A stretch of DNA of 34,143 nt from Candidatus Nitrosomarinus sp. GTDB taxonomy: Archaea > Thermoproteota > Nitrososphaeria > Nitrososphaerales > Nitrosopumilaceae. Below are positions 1 to 6,278 of this stretch, in pieces. Made by a program: the position numbers and the translations under genes. Location of the stretch: positions 1 to 34,143 of the forward strand of contig REGF01000003.1 in assembly GCA_003702465.1 (NCBI GenBank), read 5' to 3'. Position 1 is the first letter of the stretch. The number at the start of each line of letters is the position of its first letter. Under the pieces are notes generated by a model. It was given only the letters and a program-made list of their open reading frames with translations. It did no database searches and was not told the DNA's origin.

Positions 1-450
1 AACAATACCAATTTCAATAATTGTAGGTTTGATAAATTGAAATAGATTTGTTTTACTAATTATTGCTTTAATCAAAATAAAACTTCGAGAAATTCCCAAT
101 GAGTATGCGGAAATCTCCATTAATCCAAATGGTGTTAAAAACAAAATTGTTAGTGGTGAAATACTTGCTACTTCAGGCACAGATGTTGCAATTGCTGCAA
201 ATGCGTATCCTGTAGACCACGATGAGAATAGTCCCCAAAAAATACCAAATCCTGGAATAAACATGGGTAATGCAATTGTTGTATTATGAACAAAAATTCC
301 AAAAGCATCAATATCTGCAACTAATTTTTCAAATTCTACCATAAACAAATCTGCCTCTTCTTGATTAACAGTAGACATTGAACTTAATTGGAAGATAATT
401 GTAAAAATTGCTAAAAAAACAAAAAATAAAACAATTCTATTTTTATTCAC
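1..450 (-). CDS. SpoIIM/DUF95-like integral membrane protein (3' end outside window)
   Basis: An open frame of 150 codons runs off the left edge; I translated it by hand because the ORF track omits it. It starts at a GTG at 450 (VNKNRIVLFFVFLAIFTII), followed by a hydrophobic segment, a short polar stretch and further hydrophobic segments. The motif LTPFGLMEISAYSLGISRS matches the conserved 'P-H-G-x-x-E' region of the SpoIIM/DUF95 family of multi-pass membrane proteins, whose archaeal role is unknown. It is divergent from the DP1 gene, with 76 bp between them. The family call is from motif memory; the C-terminus cannot be seen. Confidence 0.7.
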   Translation of the reverse strand, partial: MNKNRIVLFFVFLAIFTIIFQLSSMSTVNQEEADLFMVEFEKLVADIDAFGIFVHNTTIALPMFIPGFGIFWGLFSSWSTGYAFAAIATSVPEVASISPLTILFLTPFGLMEISAYSLGISRSFILIKAIISKTNLFQFIKPTIIEIGIV

Positions 451-497
451 ATAGGTTTGCGTTGATGAACAATATTTGAGGGTTAGTTTAGAGCAGA

Positions 498-505
498 TTT
501 AATTA
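498..505 (+). promoter_or_regulatory. Candidate TATA box for the DP1 gene
   Basis: The sequence tttaatta lies about 25 nt upstream of the ATG at 527. This is the usual archaeal TATA-to-start distance and would give a leaderless or near-leaderless transcript. The surroundings are AT-rich, so this is suggestive only. Confidence 0.4.
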
Positions 506-526
506 AACCAAATAATATTTTTTGAT

Positions 527-1975
527 ATGAAAAAAGAGTTGTCTTTTGTACTCAATTATGCGTTAAATAAGGGATTTCAAATTCATCCTGACGCATTTAA
601 AATCTTAGATGACATTACTGATTCTAAAAAATTAGAGAAAATAATTAAAGAAATTGTTAAAGAAAAAACCAGACAAAAACAATATCAAATTAATCAAAAT
701 GATTTAGAAACATATCTAGGAATTAAAGATGATCCAAGTCTCCAAAATGAGTTGAAGGTATTATCAGATCCTTCTTTAAAAATCACTTCTGGAGAAGGTG
801 TTAAAGGATACAATGCCTTGTTTTCAAGTCGTTTTAACAAACTAAAACGAATTATTTCAGAAAGACCGGAATCAAAAATGTTAAAATCAATTGCAGTTGT
901 TAAATCAACAAAATTAGAAAATGATGTTTATGTCTGTGGATTGGTGACTGCCAGAAATGCTGAGCGAAATATTACAAAATTAGTGTTAGAAGACCCTTCA
1001 GGCTCCTTTGAAGGTATAATTTTTGATGAGGAGTTGCAAAAATCGGCTGGAACTCTATTACTAGACCAGTTTGTGATGGTTAGAGTAACTTCAGCAAAAA
1101 ACTCTGGATTAATGATTAAAGACCTAATTATGCCTGATTTGCCTGATCAAAAAATCAATAAATCTGAAAGTGAAGTATTTGCTGTATTTTTATCAGATTT
1201 GCATATTGGAAGTAAATATTTCATGGAAGATGAATTAACTGAATTTGTAAAATGGATTTCTAGTCCTGATCCTGTTGCAAAAAAAATTCGCTTTGTCTTA
1301 ATTGGAGGAGATATGGTTGATGGTGTTGGAATTTATCCTAATCAAAATAAAGAATTAGTTTGTCAAACAATTGAAGAGCAATTACAAAAAGCAGAAGAAT
1401 TATTAGATAAAATTCCAAAAAATGTCAAAATTGTAATTATGCCAGGCAATCACGATCCTGGAAGAAGAGCCCTACCACAACCTGCAATTCCACAAAAATA
1501 CAATTCTGGTTTATGGAATAAAGAAAATGTAGAGATGGTTGGTAATCCAGCCTTAGTTTCATTAAATGGTGTTAAAGTGCTAATGTTTCATGGTCAAAGT
1601 ATTGATGATATTGTAAAAACTACGCCTGGATTGAGTTATGATCAGCCTACTAATGTTATGAAACACTTGCTTAGAGCCAGGCATTTGAGTCCGATTTATG
1701 GTAGTCAAACACCAATTGCACCAGAGGTAGAAGATCTATTAGTAATTGAGGACACTCCAGATATCTTCCATGTTGGACATGTTCATCAAGCCCAATTAGA
1801 TATGTACAAGGGAATTTTACTGGTTAATTCTGGTTCTTGGCAAAAACAAACTCCCTTTCAGGCTAGCGTAGGAATGACACCAAACCCAGGACTTGCAATA
1901 ATTGTGAATCTTAAAACTTTTCAGGTATTTCATGAAAATTATAGTTCTGACTCAAATAATGTCTTGCAAAGTTAA
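527..1975 (+). CDS. polB: DNA polymerase D small subunit (DP1), 3'-5' exonuclease subunit
   Basis: This is the small subunit of the archaeal family D replicative polymerase, which partners DP2 (encoded at 6279-9656) and carries the proofreading nuclease. The N-terminal ~100 residues are helical and charged. An OB-fold-like segment follows (~115-200), then a calcineurin-like phosphoesterase domain with the expected metal-binding motifs in order: DLHIGS (~224), GGDMVDG (~260), GNHD (~307) and GHVHQ (~416). These motifs are intact, so exonuclease activity is expected. The length of 482 aa is normal for the less-extended DP1 forms. The ATG at 527 sits about 25 nt after a TATA-like element. Its last 24 bp overlap the 3' end of the opposing cdc6 gene. 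DP1 next to cdc6 and an origin is also seen in Pyrococcus (established knowledge). Confidence 0.95.
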   Translation: MKKELSFVLNYALNKGFQIHPDAFKILDDITDSKKLEKIIKEIVKEKTRQKQYQINQNDLETYLGIKDDPSLQNELKVLSDPSLKITSGEGVKGYNALFSSRFNKLKRIISERPESKMLKSIAVVKSTKLENDVYVCGLVTARNAERNITKLVLEDPSGSFEGIIFDEELQKSAGTLLLDQFVMVRVTSAKNSGLMIKDLIMPDLPDQKINKSESEVFAVFLSDLHIGSKYFMEDELTEFVKWISSPDPVAKKIRFVLIGGDMVDGVGIYPNQNKELVCQTIEEQLQKAEELLDKIPKNVKIVIMPGNHDPGRRALPQPAIPQKYNSGLWNKENVEMVGNPALVSLNGVKVLMFHGQSIDDIVKTTPGLSYDQPTNVMKHLLRARHLSPIYGSQTPIAPEVEDLLVIEDTPDIFHVGHVHQAQLDMYKGILLVNSGSWQKQTPFQASVGMTPNPGLAIIVNLKTFQVFHENYSSDSNNVLQS

Positions 1976-3154
1976 TTCGTCTTTGAATGATTTTTTTATT
2001 ATTTCCGAAGAAACAGTTAGTTTGTATTTTTTTGTTCTTCCATGAATTCCTTGGTGAATCAAACGTCCAGAAATAATTCCAGATAATTCAATTTCACTCA
2101 ACATTTGAGTAATTCGTCTTTGAGTTAATTCGTCTTTTCCGACTGTTTTACACAGAGTTTTGTATTGAGTATAGATTTCTCCAGTCGACGAGCCGTTAGC
2201 CTTCATTATTGATAATATGACTAGTTTTTCATGAAGTGGGTATGATTTTAGAGATGCCTCTTCTTTATTTTCTTCAATTTTTTGTGAAGCCTCTCGTACA
2301 TGTTCAATATTGACTTTCTCAGATTGTTGTCTTTCAGCCAATTCTCCTGCTACTCTTAACAAATCTATTGCTCTTCTAGCATCACCATGTTCTCCGCCAG
2401 CTAGGGCAGCACAGAGATTTAATGCTGGTTCTTCTACTGCATCTTCGATAAATGATTCGTTAATTCGTTCTTCTAGAATTTTTTTAATTTGTTCAACATT
2501 ATAGTTTGTAAAGACAATTTCCTCCTCACCAAGACTGCTAATTACTCTAGGATCTAGTTTTTCTTTGAATGTTAAGTCATTTGAAATTCCTACCATTGTG
2601 AGAGAACCGGCGTCTAGTTGTTCGTTTGCCCTTGTTAGTTGGTAAAGAATGTCTTTTCCAGTTTTTACTACTAATTGTGCCAGATAGTCAATTTCATCAA
2701 TGACGAAAACCGCATTTAGTTTTTCATTAGTGATTTTGTTTAGAAGTCTTTTGAATACTTCACTTATAGCAAGCCCAGTTGTTGGTAGTTCTTTTTCATT
2801 TAGCCCTAATTGTCTTCCTAAACTGACTAATAATCCGTATAATGTAGTCTCGTTTTTAGAATTTGAATATACTAATTTTATTGGAAAATTTGATTTTTCA
2901 ACCCTTTCTTGAATTTTTGAAAGTACTTTTTTCACAACTAATGTTTTTCCTGTACCTGGTTTTCCATATACAAGAAGATTGGATGGTCTAGATTGTTTTA
3001 GAATTGGTAATAGTGATTGTGTGACTTGTTCTTGTTCAGAATTTCTGTGAAGTATTGTGTTTGGAATATAGGTAAAATGTAAGATTTCACGGTTTTTTAT
3101 TATTGATTTTCCAGATTCTGCTGCATCAAGCATTCTATCAATCGGGTCAGACAT
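1952..3154 (-). CDS. cdc6: Orc1/Cdc6 replication initiator (AAA+ ATPase)
   Basis: This 400-residue AAA+ protein has Walker A GKPGTGKT (~64-71), Walker B VFVIDEID (~149-156), a sensor-1-type stretch (VGISND) and the arginine-rich sensor-2 helix (GDARRAIDLLR). A C-terminal winged-helix domain follows (~305-390), the part that binds origin recognition boxes. This is the standard archaeal Orc1/Cdc6 architecture and length. It binds origins, remodels the duplex and recruits MCM. The gene points away from the non-coding stretch at 3155-3632, which carries ORB-like sequences, so the initiator lies directly beside its probable origin. The 3' end overlaps DP1 by 24 bp antisense. The ATG at 3154 is the only reasonable start. 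Confidence 0.96.
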   Translation of the reverse strand: MSDPIDRMLDAAESGKSIIKNREILHFTYIPNTILHRNSEQEQVTQSLLPILKQSRPSNLLVYGKPGTGKTLVVKKVLSKIQERVEKSNFPIKLVYSNSKNETTLYGLLVSLGRQLGLNEKELPTTGLAISEVFKRLLNKITNEKLNAVFVIDEIDYLAQLVVKTGKDILYQLTRANEQLDAGSLTMVGISNDLTFKEKLDPRVISSLGEEEIVFTNYNVEQIKKILEERINESFIEDAVEEPALNLCAALAGGEHGDARRAIDLLRVAGELAERQQSEKVNIEHVREASQKIEENKEEASLKSYPLHEKLVILSIMKANGSSTGEIYTQYKTLCKTVGKDELTQRRITQMLSEIELSGIISGRLIHQGIHGRTKKYKLTVSSEIIKKSFKDELTLQDII

Positions 3155-3303
3155 ACTCAGACACCTTCATTTCCTTTCAATTTCAACATACTTCTCTTTA
3201 ATTTATGAGAGTATAGAATACTATAGTAATTCTAGTTTAGTTTATCATTAATTATTTTTAGTTAGTTTTAGATTTTCAAAAAAAAAAAAATTAAAAAAAG
3301 ATA

Positions 3304-3323
3304 GAGTGGAAATATTGGTGTGT
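3304..3323 (+). repeat. ORB-like element 1 (degenerate)
   Basis: GAGTGGAAATATTGGTGTGT matches the reverse-strand copy at 3462-3483 at 17 of 20 positions. It keeps the GAGTGGAAATA core but has a broken G run. It is oriented opposite to the other two, with its G-rich end pointing into the AT-rich segment. Confidence 0.65.
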
Positions 3324-3400
3324 GGGTTTTAAAATAATTGAAAACTTAGTTAACAAATTGTTAATTATATGTGAAGAAAATCAAAAAAAACCTCATTTTA
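3324..3400. other. AT-rich segment between opposed ORBs (candidate DUE)
   Basis: This stretch of about 77 bp is strongly AT-rich and holds paired TTAAC/GTTAA motifs (agttaac and tgttaat) and an A8 run. It lies between ORB-like element 1 and the inverted elements 2 and 3, where a duplex-unwinding element is expected. The call comes from position and composition only. Confidence 0.5.
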
Positions 3401-3422
3401 ACCCCTTTATTTCCATTCCAGG
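3401..3422 (-). repeat. ORB-like element 2
   Basis: On the minus strand this reads CCTGGAATGGAAATAAAGGGG followed by T. It has the TGGAAA core and GGGG tail typical of archaeal origin recognition boxes. It differs from element 3 at one position over 21. Confidence 0.8.
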
Positions 3423-3461
3423 CGTTAACAATCCTATTAACACTGTGAATATCCCAAAAAC

Positions 3462-3483
3462 ACCCCTTTATTTCCACTCCAGG
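3462..3483 (-). repeat. ORB-like element 3
   Basis: On the minus strand this reads CCTGGAGTGGAAATAAAGGG continuing GTG. It is nearly identical to element 2, lies 61 bp away and has the same orientation. The similarity to the known Sulfolobus/Pyrococcus ORB core (CCAGTGGAAA...GGGG) is clear by eye. Confidence 0.8.
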
Positions 3484-3582
3484 CATGAAATTCATGTCAT
3501 TAAGGGGGCTAAATTACAAACAAGTTGTTAATAACAAAAAACACACTAGGCGTGGGCTAGGCAGTCAATCTTAACAAACAAC

Positions 3583-3624
3583 AATGTTAACAAAACTGAT
3601 CAGATCAGTTCAACCGTTAACATT
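3583..3624. promoter_or_regulatory. Nested palindrome upstream of winged-helix gene
   Basis: The inner arms are AACTGATC (3594-3601) and GATCAGTT (3603-3610) around a single A. The outer arms are AATGTTAAC (3583-3591) and GTTAACATT (3616-3624). Both pairs are perfect reverse complements. The element ends 8 bp before the first possible ATG (3633) of the downstream winged-helix protein, so it would overlap its core promoter and could be an autoregulatory operator. It may instead be part of the adjacent origin. Confidence 0.6.
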
Positions 3625-3644
3625 AGATCTGTATGATCTCAACA

Positions 3645-4034
3645 ATGGCAAAAAAACGAATTAGAATAGATATGGAGGATGCTGACGGGGCCCGTTATGA
3701 TATAAAATTGGAGGGTAATGTAACCAGAGATAAAGTACTAAAAATTTTTGAAATGATGGATTTAATGAATATTGAAGATCAAGAAGAACAATCAGTTAAA
3801 ATGGATTCAACAGGTTCTAAAATCTCACATATTGTAGAAAAATACTTTCCAATGGGAAAATTCACATCTACAAACATACTTGAAAAATACGAAGATGAGT
3901 TCAATGAACCCGTAAAACTTAGTGTAATTTCGACATATTTATCACGATTTGCATCAAAAGGTAGGGTGGAAAGAACAAGAACTGGAAGAGAATGGACCTA
4001 CCAATCCATCAAAATTACTCAAAAACAACAATAA
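3645..4034 (+). CDS. Small winged-helix-like DNA-binding protein beside the origin
   Basis: This is a 129-residue protein from the ATG at 3645 (MAKKRIRIDMEDADG); a start at 3633 would add four residues (MIST). The N-terminal ~45 residues look like a small beta-rich or dimerisation segment (RIDMEDADGARYDIKLEGN). The C-terminal ~65 residues (KISHIVEKYFPMGKFTSTN... RFASKGRVERTRTGREW) have the spacing of a winged helix-turn-helix: two helices, then a turn with charged wing residues and an aromatic strand. I recognise no named family. The location between the putative oriC and a nested palindrome suggests a regulator of its own promoter or an origin-associated factor; both are inference. It converges on the AbrB-like gene, 4 bp away. 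Confidence 0.75.
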   Translation: MAKKRIRIDMEDADGARYDIKLEGNVTRDKVLKIFEMMDLMNIEDQEEQSVKMDSTGSKISHIVEKYFPMGKFTSTNILEKYEDEFNEPVKLSVISTYLSRFASKGRVERTRTGREWTYQSIKITQKQQ

Positions 4035-4038
4035 ATCA

Positions 4039-4200
4039 TCAACTAATGGTTACTTTACGAACAATTAACCTATCTTTACCAAGAATCATTTTAACATATT
4101 CGCCTTTTTGAACGTCCATAAATTTTCTAAATTGTTTTGGAATTGATATTGTACCTGCAGACGTAATCTTTACCAGGACTTCATTTTCTTGTACAGACAT
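4039..4200 (-). CDS. AbrB/SpoVT-type swapped-hairpin DNA-binding protein (53 aa)
   Basis: This gene is too short for the ORF track. From the ATG at 4200 it translates to 53 residues beginning MSVQENEVLVKITSAGTIS, then IPKQFRKFMDVQKGEYVKM, and ending LIVRKVTIS before TGA. The pattern 'V-x-(I/V)-(T/S)-x-x-G-x-(I/V)-x-(I/V)-P-K-x-(F/L)-R' is the hallmark of AbrB/MazE/SpoVT swapped-hairpin domains. These dimerise and bind DNA as transition-state regulators or as antitoxins. No toxin gene is adjacent, so a regulator is more likely. The upstream region (4201-4335) is extremely AT-rich (TTAATAATATATATAA-like) and probably holds its promoter. Confidence 0.85.
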   Translation of the reverse strand: MSVQENEVLVKITSAGTISIPKQFRKFMDVQKGEYVKMILGKDRLIVRKVTIS

Positions 4201-4335
4201 AATATGATTATAATTTAATAATATATATAATTTAATAATTTACTAATTTAATAAATAAATAAAATTTAGAACAAATTTGACCCTAAATTTCATTATTTGG
4301 CTTAAAATTATCCTCAAAAAATATTGTAGAACTAT

Positions 4336-4941
4336 CTAAACTACAGTTGGATTGGATGTAACATCTCCAACTTTAGATTTACCTTTTTCAGTGATTGAAT
4401 AAGTATATGGCTTAGTTTCTGTGTTCCTTTCAACTAATCCACTTTCAAATAATTTCTTCATTAACCTTGAAGTATGCTCTCTACTCTTCTTTGTTGTGAT
4501 TTGTATATCACGTGATGTCATAGCTTTGTTTGTGATAAGGCGTAACACATAGTCTGTTGGGCTCACATGCTCAATATTGGGAATATTAGGCACAGAAACA
4601 GGCTTTTCAACTACAATCTCAGGCTTTTCAACTACCTCAATTTGTTTTTCAGGCTCCTTATTTTCCTCAACTAACTTTTGCACGAATTGTTTTAATTCTA
4701 GATTAGGATCCTCAGGCTTTTCCTCAATTCCTTGTAATTCTAATGCATCCAGGCGTATTTTCATATCAATTAACTGTCTTTCATAATACTCTAAACGCTC
4801 TGATTGAGTAGGATCTGCGATATCACTACTAGATTTAATGAATGGACGTACTTTGAAGAATAAATACAAACTACCCAATCCTATCAAAAATGCTAAAATC
4901 ACACCTAAAATCACTTCAGGATCAGGAATTTCTACTAACAT
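4336..4941 (-). CDS. Membrane-anchored protein with coiled linker and C-terminal winged helix
   Basis: About 201 residues from the ATG at 4941; the ORF track begins one codon earlier at a GTG. A single hydrophobic segment near the N-terminus (VILGVILAFLIGLGSLYLFF, ~8-28) is followed by a charged, probably coiled-coil stretch (SERLEYYERQLIDMKIRLDALE, ~48-70). A long Glu/Pro/Val-rich linker leads to a C-terminal winged-helix domain (~130-195) with DYVLRLITNKAMTSRDIQ and a recognition-helix-like REHTSRLMKKLFESGLVER. This is the plan of a membrane-tethered DNA-binding regulator. I do not recognise a characterised family. The upstream region is packed with TCACA motifs that could be its own binding sites (inference). 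Confidence 0.75.
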   Translation of the reverse strand: MLVEIPDPEVILGVILAFLIGLGSLYLFFKVRPFIKSSSDIADPTQSERLEYYERQLIDMKIRLDALELQGIEEKPEDPNLELKQFVQKLVEENKEPEKQIEVVEKPEIVVEKPVSVPNIPNIEHVSPTDYVLRLITNKAMTSRDIQITTKKSREHTSRLMKKLFESGLVERNTETKPYTYSITEKGKSKVGDVTSNPTVV

Positions 4942-5093
4942 CACAAATTCTATGCCTAAGTAGTGATTTATTGTGATTGACCAATATTATTTCACACTTT
5001 AGATTAACAATCTCACACAATCTATCACAATTTTAAATTCACTATCACATTCATTCATTCATTGAATATTTCTATCAAATCACACTAATCACA
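4941..5093. repeat. Cluster of TCACA/TGTGA motifs between two minus-strand genes
   Basis: TCACA occurs at 4941, 4992, 5013, 5025, 5045, 5080 and 5089, and TGTGA at 4972, within about 150 bp. The 14-mer ATCACACTAATCAC occurs at 5079-5092 and again at 5123-5136 inside the end of the upstream gene, 44 bp apart. This is far denser than expected for a 5-mer and may be an operator array upstream of the membrane-anchored winged-helix gene. Some copies may be chance. Confidence 0.5.
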
Positions 5094-5451
5094 TATTTGA
5101 CGCCTGTCTGATTAACTTCTCTATCACACTAATCACTTCATCTTCTCTTTCTGGAAAAATATCACTCTCATTAATCACGCTTATTTGTTCAGAAAGTTTG
5201 GAAATCACATCAATATCATCAGGCAAAAGTATGCCTAAACCACGTAAAAGTATGATTGAGTAGAATAACGCGACTAATTTCTCTCTAGATTGACCTACTT
5301 GCCTATAATACGCACCTTTAGAAATGGAAAAACTTGATTCTAAAAGATCCTTTTGATTTAAAATAATTTCAATTTGTCGCTCTGTAAACAGTGATTTTTT
5401 GATAATTTTCCTAATAATGTTGTTAAAATTGGATTCTTTAGACTCTGCCAT
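5089..5451 (-). CDS. Conserved-looking small helical protein, possible HTH
   Basis: 120 residues from the ATG at 5451. It appears mostly alpha-helical. The segment FTERQIEIILNQKDLLESSFSISKG, followed by AYYRQVGQSREKLVALFYSIILL, could form a helix-turn-helix and then a hydrophobic dimerisation helix. The C-terminal third is acidic (SDIFPEREDEVISVIEKL). I do not recognise the family. It is divergent from the GGGP synthase gene, with 65 bp between them. Two TCACA-type repeats lie at its 3' end. A regulatory role is a guess from size and neighbours. Confidence 0.65.
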   Translation of the reverse strand: MAESKESNFNNIIRKIIKKSLFTERQIEIILNQKDLLESSFSISKGAYYRQVGQSREKLVALFYSIILLRGLGILLPDDIDVISKLSEQISVINESDIFPEREDEVISVIEKLIRQASNM

Positions 5452-5516
5452 AGCTATACAAAACTGTATACCGACATTCCAATTAAACTTTAAAGTGTCA
5501 TAAACAAACCAAAACT

Positions 5517-6263
5517 ATGGCTGGAAAAGTAGAATCCTTCTTAAAATCTGAATTAGAGAAAAAAAATGCATTACTATTTGTCTTAATTGATTCAGAAGTA
5601 TCAAACTTAGAGGCTTCAAGTAAGCTTGCTCAAGATGTGGAAAAGATAGGCGCTTCTGCCATTTTGGTAGGAGGATCATCAGCAACTGATCAAATTGAAA
5701 TGTCTCAAGTTGTTAAAGGTATTAAAGAAAATATTCAAATTCCAATAATTCTATTTCCTGGAAATGTAACCGGTGTTGTGCCTGATGCTGATGCTATACT
5801 ATTCAGTTCCTTGATGAACTCTGAAAATCCTTATTTCATTACTCAAGCACAAGCCTTAGCAGCTCCAAGTGTTGCTAAATTTGGATTAGAACCACTTCCA
5901 ACTGCTTATTTGGTCATAGGAGACGGTACATCTGCTTGGTTTGTTGGTTCTGCTAGAGGAATTCCATTTGAAAAGCCAAAAATTGCTGCAGCATACTCAT
6001 TGGCAGCACAATTTCTTGGTATGAGATTTGTATACTTAGAAGCAGGTTCTGGTGCAAAATCAAGTGTAACTCCTGAAATGGTAAAAACTGTCAGACACAC
6101 ATTCAATGGATTCTTGATAGTTGGTGGTGGAATTAAAGATGTTGAAACTGCAGAAAATCTTGTTAAAGCTGGTGCTGATGCATTAGTTATAGGTACTTTT
6201 CTAGAAAAGGGTGGAAGTTTATCAAAATTAGAAGAAATAGCAAAAGCAATTCAAAGAAGTTAG
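5517..6263 (+). CDS. Geranylgeranylglyceryl phosphate synthase
   Basis: This PcrB/GGGPS-family TIM-barrel prenyltransferase joins geranylgeranyl diphosphate to sn-glycerol-1-phosphate, the first committed step of archaeal ether lipids, at the cytoplasmic membrane face. The 248 residues include the phosphate-binding signatures YLEAGSGAKSSVTPEMV (~180-196), IVGGGIKDVETAENLVKAG (~203-221) and ADALVIGTFLEK near the C-terminus. The early IGASAILVGGSSATD strand matches the family. The length is normal. It starts at the ATG at 5517 and is followed after 15 bp by DP2 on the same strand, so the two are probably cotranscribed. This pairing links lipid and replication genes. Confidence 0.95.
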   Translation: MAGKVESFLKSELEKKNALLFVLIDSEVSNLEASSKLAQDVEKIGASAILVGGSSATDQIEMSQVVKGIKENIQIPIILFPGNVTGVVPDADAILFSSLMNSENPYFITQAQALAAPSVAKFGLEPLPTAYLVIGDGTSAWFVGSARGIPFEKPKIAAAYSLAAQFLGMRFVYLEAGSGAKSSVTPEMVKTVRHTFNGFLIVGGGIKDVETAENLVKAGADALVIGTFLEKGGSLSKLEEIAKAIQRS

Positions 6264-6278
6264 TAATAATATTCAATT

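Larger units (their letters stand above)
3155..3632. other. Putative replication origin (oriC) next to cdc6
   Basis: This is the longest gene-free stretch in the window (478 bp). It contains a long A-tract (13 A at 3278-3290), three ORB-like elements (plus-strand copy at 3304-3323; minus-strand copies at 3401-3422 and 3462-3483), an AT-rich segment between the opposed copies (3324-3400), and GTTAAC/TTAAC motifs on the right. ORBs are known binding sites for Orc1/Cdc6, with a TGGAAA core followed by a G run, and characteristically sit as inverted copies around a duplex-unwinding element beside cdc6. That layout is what is seen here. The 69-aa ORF at 3322-3531 inside it runs across two ORBs and is probably not coding. 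Confidence 0.8.

Noticed and set aside
3278-3290. A13 tract as a separate regulatory element
   Set aside because: Homopolymer A runs are common in AT-rich DNA. It is noted as part of the origin region but not claimed as a functional site or as a terminator.
3322-3531. 69-aa plus-strand ORF in the cdc6-upstream gap
   Set aside because: It runs across two ORB-like elements and the AT-rich core, has a non-ATG start and low-complexity composition, and shows no recognisable domain. It is better explained as an open frame inside an origin.
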